From contig JAXJSH010000014.1 in NCBI GenBank assembly GCA_036310185.1, positions 1 through 5,354 of the forward strand: 5,354 bases of DNA. Reading direction: 5' to 3'. Shown piece by piece: positions 1 to 5,354 of the stretch. A model generated the notes under the pieces. That model saw only the letters and a list, made by a program, of their open reading frames with translations, was not told the DNA's origin and did no database searches. Every line of letters starts with the position of its first letter. Position 1 is the first letter of the stretch. Both the position numbers and the translations under genes were made by a program. The stretch is from JALENY01 sp036310185. Its GTDB lineage: Bacteria > Bacillota > Clostridia > Lachnospirales > Lachnospiraceae.

Positions 1-1686
1 GTTATTATTCTGGGCGTTTCAAAAAATTTTGTGACCGGCAAAAGTATGGTCACATTTCTGATGCTGTGGGGTGCGGATCAGTTGATTTTTCTTCTGGTTT
101 ATCTGGTGTCGGCGCTGGCTATGATACTGACCGGAAAAATTGTGATCGGTATTCTGGGAAGTGGAGTTCTGCTATATTTCGGTATGTTTGCAGATCTCAT
201 TTTTAATCAGTATGTGAGATCCTTTTTTGAGACCAGTGTGATGGAATATGGATATGGAAAAGGGGCATATTTTTCCGCCTTTTATTACGGAAACAGTCTG
301 AAAAACAGGCTGGTGGAGCTCTACTGGGGACAGAGAGGCATATCGGTAAGTGGTATTTTGTTTGTACTGTGCGGTGTGGCTGCAGTTACAGGGCTGTTTT
401 TCCTGAATCGCTGGCTGATCTGCAGGCGTGATGCCGAGGCAGCAGGAAAGAGTATGGCATTTTCCATACCGGCCAGGGTGATTCATATGGTACTTTCGGT
501 CAGTGGTGCACTTTGGATTGGTCTGCTCATAAAAGACATGGTGTATGGCCGTCAGACATTCTGGGTACTGATATCGGTTTTCTTTGGGGCTGTTTTCCTG
601 TATGTTCTGATTCAGTTTATTTACGTTATGGATTTCCGGAAAGTGCTGATGTACAAGTGGCAGCTGGTTCTGGCAGAAGTACTGGCTATGGGAATTGCCT
701 GTATATTCTGTTTTGACCTGTTCGGCTATGATTCTTATATGCCGCAGCTTGAAAAAACACAGAACATCAGTGTCAGCATCAGTAATTATTTTGCCGAGTC
801 ATGGTATACGATCGGGGATGAAGAACTGGATTGGGATGAATATCGGCTTCAGACCATGCAGGTGGAGCAGCAGGATGCGCTTTACCGTATGATAGCGGAA
901 CTTGTGGCAGATCAGGATGACCCGGATAATGACTTCTATGATACGATACGTGTGAGATATACACTGGACAGCGGAAGGACAGTAGATCGTCAGTATTATA
1001 TCGATTATGCGGAGTATACATATGAGCTGGCCAGCCTGTTTGATGATGACAGTTTTCGTCAGAGTACATATCCCTATCTGAGTGAGCTTGGCAAACAGAT
1101 CGATTATGTGTGGCTGGAATATGCCGGTGAAGAACATGAACTGGTGGCAAAAGACGGTGTGACTGTGGATGATTTTCTGACGATATACCGTGAGGAAATG
1201 AAAGATCTGCCGGGCAGTGTTATCGTGGAAGAGATTCCGCTGGCAGCACTGAGAATGGAAGACAGAACATTGGGAAATTATTTTAATATGTTTATTTATC
1301 CATCCTGCGAAAAGAGTATAGCCTGTCTGAAAAAAATGGGGTGGCAGGTTGAGCCGCTGCTTGTGGCGGAACGGGTAAAAGAGATTACCGTGGAAGATTA
1401 TCGCAGGGAAGAACAGGAAGACGTGGTTTATGTGCAGGATGTTATTTATGAACAGAAAACCGCAGCTGAGATAGAGACAGATGACTATCGTACCACTTAT
1501 TCAGACGCGGAAGAAATCGCAGAAATTTTGCCGGTGCTGATGGATGCAAATTATACGGAGATATGGAATGAAAGTCAGGATAATATCTATGCGGATGTTA
1601 CAGTGGAAAGTCCGGGCGGCTACAGCGTAATTGTCCACTGCAAACTGAAAGCCGGGGAACTTCCGGACATATTGGAGAAAGAATAG
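1..1686 (+). CDS. ABC-2-type transporter permease with large C-terminal extracytoplasmic domain (DUF6449-like), 5'-truncated by window edge
   Basis: The frame is open from base 1 to a TAG stop, giving 561 visible residues. The GTG at 31 is internal to the open frame and has no good ribosome binding site, so the true start lies upstream. Hydrophobic segments fall at about residues 16-44, 46-68, 116-137, 158-179, 186-209 and 221-241 of the visible part. A cytoplasmic-looking loop at 142-154 (RRDAEAAGKSMAF) resembles the loop seen in clostridial ABC-2 permeases encoded beside GntR-type regulators and a YtrB-like ATPase. From about 242 to 561 there is a soluble, acidic, Tyr-rich domain. By the positive-inside rule (basic loops at 141-150 and 211-220) it should lie outside the membrane. 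I recall this architecture as DUF6449 proteins, but the domain name is from memory. The partner ATPase is inferred to be upstream, outside the window. The substrate is unknown. The permease role is moderately sure; membership of the downstream operon is uncertain. Confidence 0.7.
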   Translation, partial: VIILGVSKNFVTGKSMVTFLMLWGADQLIFLLVYLVSALAMILTGKIVIGILGSGVLLYFGMFADLIFNQYVRSFFETSVMEYGYGKGAYFSAFYYGNSLKNRLVELYWGQRGISVSGILFVLCGVAAVTGLFFLNRWLICRRDAEAAGKSMAFSIPARVIHMVLSVSGALWIGLLIKDMVYGRQTFWVLISVFFGAVFLYVLIQFIYVMDFRKVLMYKWQLVLAEVLAMGIACIFCFDLFGYDSYMPQLEKTQNISVSISNYFAESWYTIGDEELDWDEYRLQTMQVEQQDALYRMIAELVADQDDPDNDFYDTIRVRYTLDSGRTVDRQYYIDYAEYTYELASLFDDDSFRQSTYPYLSELGKQIDYVWLEYAGEEHELVAKDGVTVDDFLTIYREEMKDLPGSVIVEEIPLAALRMEDRTLGNYFNMFIYPSCEKSIACLKKMGWQVEPLLVAERVKEITVEDYRREEQEDVVYVQDVIYEQKTAAEIETDDYRTTYSDAEEIAEILPVLMDANYTEIWNESQDNIYADVTVESPGGYSVIVHCKLKAGELPDILEKE

Positions 1687-1785
1687 TCTGCAGGAAAAAA
1701 GCAGATATTAAGACAGAATTTTTTTACTGGAGCATCTTGCAGCAAAGGTTTTATAAGAAAATTTTGCAAATTATAAGAAGAAGAC

Positions 1786-1790
1786 AGGGA
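1786..1790 (+). promoter_or_regulatory. Ribosome binding site deciding the VanY-like start
   Basis: AGGGA lies 6 bases before the ATG at 1797. It favours that start over an in-frame TTG at 1737, which would add 20 basic residues and whose GGAG (1729-1732) is only 4 bases away. The ATG start also places the hydrophobic segment and lipobox at a sensible distance from the N-terminus. Confidence 0.6.
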
Positions 1791-1796
1791 AAAAAT

Positions 1797-2825
1797 ATGA
1801 CAGAGAAAGAGATTACACAGGAACAGGAAGAACAGCAGAAAAAGAAAAAATATCGGAGGATGGGGCCAACGATCCTTTTTGGGGTCCTGCTTTGGCTGGG
1901 AATCCTGGGAATTTCAGCCTGCAGCAATACAGGTAATGTGCAGAATCAGGAAATGAATCAGGGTGAAGAGGCAGATAACCTGTCCGAAAATGAAGCTTCT
2001 GATGGAAATGAAAATGACCAGAAGACGGACGAAGAGGAGGAAAATTCCATAACAGCGGTGGAACTGCTGGAGCTTGACGAGTCGCTGAAATATATGGGAA
2101 ATCTGATTCTGGTCAATTCGGATCATCCATATCATTTTGAAGAAAACGCTGCGGATCTGGGTCTGGAGGACGTGGCTTCTTATGGAAGCGGGATTCCCAT
2201 TGGTGAAGTGGGATTACAGCTGGCATCCCGTATCATGGAACCGCTGTATCAGATGATACAGGATTGTAATGGGGCTCTGGGATGCAGTGATACCGGCGTG
2301 ACCAGTGCCTACCGTTCCTGGGAGGTACAGCAGCAGATTTATTCAGATTATGCCATCAACTATGGACAGAGTTATGCAGAGGCTTATGTGGCGGATCCTG
2401 GTTACAGCGAGCACCATACGGGACTGGCTCTGGATATGGGAATCTATTACGAAAACGGCGGCGTAGGAAGCTTTTCCGAAAGTGACAATGCCGTGTGGAT
2501 GGATGAAAACTGTCAGAATTACGGTTTTATCCGCAGATACAAAGAGGATAAGGTGGATATTACGGGAATCAATAACGAATCCTGGCACTTCCGGTATGTG
2601 GGGATTCCCCATGCAACTTATATGAACCAGCAGAATCTTTGTCTGGAAGAATATATCGATTTTCTGCGGACACAAACTTCTGCGGATAATCCGATTACTG
2701 TAACGTGTGTAACTGGAACTTATGAAATATATGCAACAACAGAATCCGCGATCCCCATACCGGAAGGAGACTATACGGTGGAGGGAGACAATATCGACGG
2801 ATATATTATAACCATTTTAAAATAG
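1797..2825 (+). CDS. VanY-like D-alanyl-D-alanine carboxypeptidase (peptidase family M15B), probable lipoprotein
   Basis: A 342-residue zinc carboxypeptidase expected to remove the terminal D-Ala from peptidoglycan stem peptides outside the cell. A basic N-terminus (residues 1-22) is followed by a hydrophobic stretch (23-41) ending in a lipobox ISAC, with Cys42 as the probable lipidation site. A Glu/Asn/Asp-rich linker (about 43-85) would space the enzyme from the membrane. The peptidase domain spans about 88-292. It contains SAYRS (170-174), the zinc motif SEHHTGLALD (204-213) with ligands His206 and Asp213, the YGFIRRY segment (242-248), and ESWHFRYVG (261-269) with catalytic Glu261 and third ligand His264. 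All key residues are present, so the enzyme should be active. Residues about 298-342 form a small C-terminal extension ending in GDNIDGYIIT, seen in clostridial relatives. The gene lies 35 bp before the adaptor gene and is probably cotranscribed with it. No vanH/A/X or VanRS partner is visible, so wall remodelling is likelier than glycopeptide resistance. The n-region is long for a lipoprotein, so a plain membrane anchor is possible. Confidence 0.92.
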   Translation: MTEKEITQEQEEQQKKKKYRRMGPTILFGVLLWLGILGISACSNTGNVQNQEMNQGEEADNLSENEASDGNENDQKTDEEEENSITAVELLELDESLKYMGNLILVNSDHPYHFEENAADLGLEDVASYGSGIPIGEVGLQLASRIMEPLYQMIQDCNGALGCSDTGVTSAYRSWEVQQQIYSDYAINYGQSYAEAYVADPGYSEHHTGLALDMGIYYENGGVGSFSESDNAVWMDENCQNYGFIRRYKEDKVDITGINNESWHFRYVGIPHATYMNQQNLCLEEYIDFLRTQTSADNPITVTCVTGTYEIYATTESAIPIPEGDYTVEGDNIDGYIITILK

Positions 2826-2849
2826 TTGCATAGTCTGAATGAATTGACC

Positions 2850-2854
2850 GGAGG
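2850..2854 (+). promoter_or_regulatory. Shine-Dalgarno deciding the first adaptor's start
   Basis: GGAGG abuts an ATG at 2855 with no spacing and sits 6 bases before the ATG at 2861. Only 2861 has workable spacing, so the longer start, which would add Met-Gly, is rejected. Confidence 0.85.
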
Positions 2855-2860
2855 ATGGGT

Positions 2861-4291
2861 ATGAAGAAAAAAGCAGCAGTCATCGCAGGGATTGTGGCAG
2901 TGCTTGCCATAGGAATTGGAATTTTTGTATTTGCCGGACGGGGCTCATCGGGAAGCAGCGAAGCGGTCGTGTATGTATCACCGGTGGAGATGATCATGGA
3001 TCAGGGCAGCCTCGGTGTGCAGCAGCGTTTTGCGGGCGTGGTGGAACCCCAGGAAACGTATGAAGTTCAGGTACAGCAGGACAGGACAGTAAAAGAGGTT
3101 CTGGTGGAAAAAGGTCAGGAAGTACAGGTTGGAACCCCTCTTTTTACTTATGATACAGAGCAGACCGAGAGTGATCTGAACCAGGCAAATCTGGATCTGG
3201 AGCGTCTGCAGAATGAGATCAGTAATCTGAATGAACAGATCACCACGCTTCAGAAGGAGAAAAAGTCGGCCAGTGAAGAGGAAAAACTGAACTATACCAC
3301 ACAGATACAGATGGCCCAGAATGATCTGAAAAAGACAGAATACGAAATTAAGAGCAAAAAAATAGAGATTGAGAAGCTGAAAGATAACATTGAAAATTCC
3401 ACAGTAGTCAGTGAGATGGCAGGTACGGTCAAATCGATCAGTGATGGTTCAGGCAGTGAGACGTATTATTATGGAAGCGAGTCCAGCAATGCATTTATCA
3501 CCATTCTTCAGACCGAAGAATTCCGTGTAAAGGGCACCGTAAACGAACAGAATATTTTCTCCATTACAGAAGGTGCACCGGTTATCATCCGATCCAGAGT
3601 GAATGATGAGATCTGGACCGGAACCATGGGTATGGTCGATCTGGAAAATGGACAGATCGGAAATGACAGTTCTATGTATTATTATGGTTCTTCCTCCTCT
3701 TCGGAGAACCAGTCCAGCAATTATCCTTTCTATGTAACGCTGGATTCGTCCGAGGGGCTGATGCTGGGCCAGCATGTATATATTGAACTGGATGTGGGAC
3801 AGGAAGAAGAAAAGCTGGGCGTATGGCTGCCGGAGTATTTTATTTGTGACATTGACAGTGATCCGTATGTGTGGGCTGACAACGGAAAAGGAAAACTGAC
3901 CAAAAAACATGTAATCCTTGGACAGTATGATGAAGACATGATGGAATATGAGATTGTGGAAGGCCTCACAATGGAAGATGCCATTACTTTCCCGGAAGAT
4001 TCTTTAGCAGAAGGTCTGAAGACGGAGATCACTGCGGATGGCAGTATGGGAAATCAGGCTGCGATGGATATGAGTGAGGATATGATGCTGGAAGACGGCA
4101 TGACGGAAGACATGATGTGGGATGAGGACATGACCGAGGATATGATGCTGGAAGACGGTATGGCCGAAGACGTGATGCTGGAAGACGGTACTTTGGATGA
4201 TGAAGCTGCGATCGGCGGTTCAGATGATTCCACAGATATGATAATCGACGCATCCGGTGATGCGGCCGAGAGGATGGAGGGCACGGAATGA
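2861..4291 (+). CDS. HlyD/MacA-type membrane-fusion (RND/ABC periplasmic adaptor) protein with Met/Asp/Glu repeat tail
   Basis: A 476-residue adaptor subunit of an ABC-type exporter. KKK (2-4) precedes one membrane segment (about 5-25), which leaves the rest outside the cell. The first half of a lipoyl-like domain spans about 66-98 (VKEVLVEKGQEVQVGTPL at 77-94). A coiled-coil hairpin rich in Leu, Glu, Lys and Gln covers about 99-180. The second lipoyl half follows (SEMAGTVKSISDGSG at 184-198), then a beta-barrel-like region (about 211-315) and a membrane-proximal-like region (about 316-390). The order matches MacA and YknX. Two YYYGS loops (202-206 and 273-277) precede Ser-rich stretches. The tail (about 391-476) goes beyond the usual end of the family and holds four 10-residue acidic Met-rich repeats at 404-443. 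The gene overlaps the ATPase gene by 4 bp (ATGA), which implies translational coupling. The adaptor fold is well supported; the cargo and the role of the tail are unknown. Confidence 0.9.
   Translation: MKKKAAVIAGIVAVLAIGIGIFVFAGRGSSGSSEAVVYVSPVEMIMDQGSLGVQQRFAGVVEPQETYEVQVQQDRTVKEVLVEKGQEVQVGTPLFTYDTEQTESDLNQANLDLERLQNEISNLNEQITTLQKEKKSASEEEKLNYTTQIQMAQNDLKKTEYEIKSKKIEIEKLKDNIENSTVVSEMAGTVKSISDGSGSETYYYGSESSNAFITILQTEEFRVKGTVNEQNIFSITEGAPVIIRSRVNDEIWTGTMGMVDLENGQIGNDSSMYYYGSSSSSENQSSNYPFYVTLDSSEGLMLGQHVYIELDVGQEEEKLGVWLPEYFICDIDSDPYVWADNGKGKLTKKHVILGQYDEDMMEYEIVEGLTMEDAITFPEDSLAEGLKTEITADGSMGNQAAMDMSEDMMLEDGMTEDMMWDEDMTEDMMLEDGMAEDVMLEDGTLDDEAAIGGSDDSTDMIIDASGDAAERMEGTE
4070..4189 (+). repeat. 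Four in-frame 30-bp tandem repeats encoding an acidic Met-rich decapeptide
   Basis: Units start at 4070, 4100, 4130 and 4160, each beginning with ATG except for codon-level drift inside. They encode MSEDMMLEDG, MTEDMMWDED, MTEDMMLEDG and MAEDVMLEDG. A fifth unit from 4190 (TLDDEA) looks decayed. Units 1, 3 and 4 share ATGCTGGAAGACGG exactly, while synonymous differences (GAG/GAA, GAT/GAC) show the array is not freshly duplicated. The period is a multiple of three, so gain or loss of a unit keeps the reading frame. Confidence 0.92.
4276..4280 (+). promoter_or_regulatory. Shine-Dalgarno of the ABC ATPase gene
   Basis: GGAGG lies inside the end of the adaptor gene, with 6-7 bases before the ATG at 4288, which itself overlaps the adaptor's TGA stop. 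It supports 4288 as the start. Confidence 0.8.
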
Positions 4292-4971
4292 TATTGGAAA
4301 TCCATGATGTCTGCAAAGACTATTATCAGGGGAAAATGGTAGTCCCTGTGTTAAAAGATGTTTCTTTTACCATGGAAGAAGGCGAATATGTGGCAATCAT
4401 GGGTCCGTCCGGTTCCGGCAAGACCACACTTATGAACATCATCGGCTGTCTGGATACGGCCACATCAGGAACCTTTTTGCTGGATGGTGAGGATATCAGC
4501 AAGTGTTCGGAAAATGAGCGCTCCGATATCCGTTTGGGCAAAATCGGTTTTGTATTCCAGAATTTTCAGCTTTTGCCCAGACAGACAGCGCTGGAAAATG
4601 TGGAATTGCCCCTGACTTATGCAAATGTTCCGAAAAAAGAGCGAAGAGAGCGGGCCAGGACAGCCCTGGAACGTGTGGGATTGGGGGACCGTCTGGATTT
4701 TAAGCCGACTCAGCTGTCCGGCGGACAGAAGCAGCGTGTGGCAATTGCCCGGGCGCTGGTGAACAACCCAAAGATTCTGCTGGCGGATGAACCCACCGGT
4801 GCACTGGATACAAAATCCGGTGAACAGGTAATGGAACTTTTTAAAAATTTAAATGATGAGGGCGTGTCCGTTCTTATGATTACCCATGATCCGGAGATCG
4901 CCGCTCATGCAAAGAAAATCATAACAATCCGTGATGGACAGATTTTGTCGTCAGGAGGTGCCTATGAGTAA
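4288..4971 (+). CDS. ABC transporter ATP-binding protein, MacB/LolD/YknY type
   Basis: A complete 227-residue cytoplasmic ATPase that would power an exporter permease. It has Walker A GPSGSGKTT (39-47), the Q-loop at Gln91 in FVFQNFQLLPRQTALENVELPL-type context (88-109), the signature LSGGQKQR (143-150), Walker B ILLADE (163-168), the D-loop GALD (171-174) and the switch histidine His200 in MITHDPE. The phrases NIIGCLD, LPRQTALENV and ADEPTGALD are typical of the MacB/LolD/FtsE-like group, whose members pair with FtsX-fold permeases and often with adaptor proteins. The length is normal for a stand-alone ATPase, so the permease must be separate. None is visible in the window, and it may follow the second adaptor. 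The gene overlaps both neighbours (4 bp upstream, 8 bp downstream), which indicates tightly coupled expression. No active-site residue is missing. Confidence 0.96.
   Translation: MILEIHDVCKDYYQGKMVVPVLKDVSFTMEEGEYVAIMGPSGSGKTTLMNIIGCLDTATSGTFLLDGEDISKCSENERSDIRLGKIGFVFQNFQLLPRQTALENVELPLTYANVPKKERRERARTALERVGLGDRLDFKPTQLSGGQKQRVAIARALVNNPKILLADEPTGALDTKSGEQVMELFKNLNDEGVSVLMITHDPEIAAHAKKIITIRDGQILSSGGAYE
4953..4958 (+). promoter_or_regulatory. Strong Shine-Dalgarno of the second adaptor gene
   Basis: AGGAGG followed by TG lies within the last codons of the ATPase gene, 5 bases before the ATG at 4964. It is the best ribosome binding site in the window and supports an overlapping start rather than one after the ATPase stop. 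Confidence 0.88.
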
Positions 4972-5354
4972 AAAGAAGAAAATAATCATTGGAGCCGGTT
5001 CGGCAGTGGCCGTAATTTTGCTGGTGATCGGCATCGTTTTTGCAGTAAAGAAAACCACAGGCAAGGAAGTTCCGGTGGTTCCGGTCAGTGATATGAGCTG
5101 GGGCTACTGGGGCAGCGATGTCAGTATATCCGGAACGGTGACGTCAAATGCATCTCAGGAAGTACATTTGAGTGATAAGGAAATTGTGCAGGAAGTGTAT
5201 GTAAAAGAAGGTGATCTGGTGGAAGTTGGAACACCGCTGCTTTCCTTCGATATGACAATGACATCATTGAATCTGGAATCAGAAAAACTGAATAAAGAGG
5301 GGCTTGAAATACAGAAGGCGGGACTGGAGGCTGAAATCAGCCGTCTGAAAAAGA
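4964..5354 (+). CDS. Second HlyD/MacA-type adaptor protein, 3'-truncated by window edge
   Basis: I translated this frame by hand. It starts at ATG 4964 and has no stop through the last base, giving 130 complete codons. The protein begins MSKKKK, followed by a membrane helix at about 6-28, then a short outside segment containing SWGYWG (45-50). A beta strand region with SISGTVTSNASQEV (53-66) is followed by the first lipoyl-like half, VQEVYVKEGDLVEVGTPLL (75-93). From about residue 100 the heptad-like Leu/Glu/Lys pattern marks the start of a coiled-coil hairpin. The lipoyl segment aligns closely with that of the first adaptor (shared V.EV.V..G..V.VGTPL), so the two are paralogues or at least close relatives. 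However, the membrane helices and linkers differ. The start overlaps the ATPase gene by 8 bp. The barrel region, the total length and any tail cannot be seen. Confidence 0.88.
   Translation, partial: MSKKKKIIIGAGSAVAVILLVIGIVFAVKKTTGKEVPVVPVSDMSWGYWGSDVSISGTVTSNASQEVHLSDKEIVQEVYVKEGDLVEVGTPLLSFDMTMTSLNLESEKLNKEGLEIQKAGLEAEISRLKK

Noticed and set aside
779..1150. Minus-strand open frames of 112-123 residues opposite the permease outside domain.
   Set aside because: The compositions are rich in His, Pro and Ile, they overlap one another and a clear + strand gene, and they have no recognisable domain, so they are shadows.
1687..1725. Possible intrinsic terminator: TCTGC (1687-1691) pairs with GCAGA (1701-1705), and seven Ts follow at 1719-1725.
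   Set aside because: The stem is only 5 bp with a 9-base A-rich loop, and the T-run begins 13 bases after it, so it does not have terminator geometry.
1737..1796. TTG start at 1737 extending the VanY-like protein by 20 residues.
   Set aside because: The extension is a basic stretch placed before an already long n-region, the ribosome binding site is too close, and the ATG at 1797 has better spacing.
1797..2825. Part of a vancomycin-resistance cluster.
   Set aside because: Only a VanY-type enzyme is present. No VanR/S, VanH, ligase or VanX is visible, and M15B enzymes are common in wall maintenance.
2855..2860. ATG at 2855 as the start of the first adaptor.
   Set aside because: It touches the Shine-Dalgarno directly with no spacer, whereas the ATG at 2861 has 6 bases.
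4070..4189. The short repeat array as a CRISPR or mobile-element signature.
   Set aside because: The repeats have no spacers, lie in frame inside a coding sequence and vary mainly at synonymous or conservative positions.
4029..4316. Minus-strand open frames opposite the adaptor tail, encoding Ser/Pro-rich repetitive peptides.
   Set aside because: They are the antisense reading of the 30-bp repeats in a confidently coding region, with no family resemblance and no supporting start context.

Overview
The window reads as part of a Firmicutes genome, most likely a Lachnospiraceae-type gut clostridium. This rests on family resemblance only: moderate G+C, strong GGAGG-type ribosome binding sites, a clostridial-style ABC-2 permease with a large outside domain, a VanY-type lipoprotein, and membrane-fusion adaptors of the kind found with MacB/YknXYZ-like exporters in Gram-positive bacteria. 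No rRNA, tRNA, CRISPR array, insertion sequence or phage gene is visible. All genes lie on the + strand.

Layout: (1) 1-1686 is the 3' part of a large membrane protein, open at the left edge. It has about six visible transmembrane helices followed by a ~320-residue extracytoplasmic domain, and looks like an ABC-2-type permease of the DUF6449 kind. (2) 1687-1796 is a 110-base spacer with no convincing terminator or promoter. (3) 1797-2825 is a lipoprotein-like M15B (VanY) D-Ala-D-Ala carboxypeptidase with all zinc and catalytic residues present. (4) 2861-4291 is a membrane-anchored HlyD/MacA-type adaptor with an unusual C-terminal Met/Asp/Glu-rich tail built of four 10-residue repeats. (5) 4288-4971 is a complete MacB/LolD-type ABC ATPase. 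(6) 4964-5354 is the start of a second adaptor, cut by the right edge and clearly open to the last base.

Genes 3 to 6 look like one transcription unit. The gaps are 35 bp, then a 4-bp overlap (ATGA), then an 8-bp overlap, each with a good Shine-Dalgarno. The simplest reading is an exporter in which a cytoplasmic ATPase drives a FtsX/MacB-like permease, presumably encoded just past the right edge, with two different adaptors projecting outside the membrane. The VanY-like lipoprotein upstream would trim peptidoglycan stem peptides at the same surface. The cargo cannot be deduced from this window. The most unusual features are the repeat tail on the first adaptor and the presence of two different adaptors around one ATPase.
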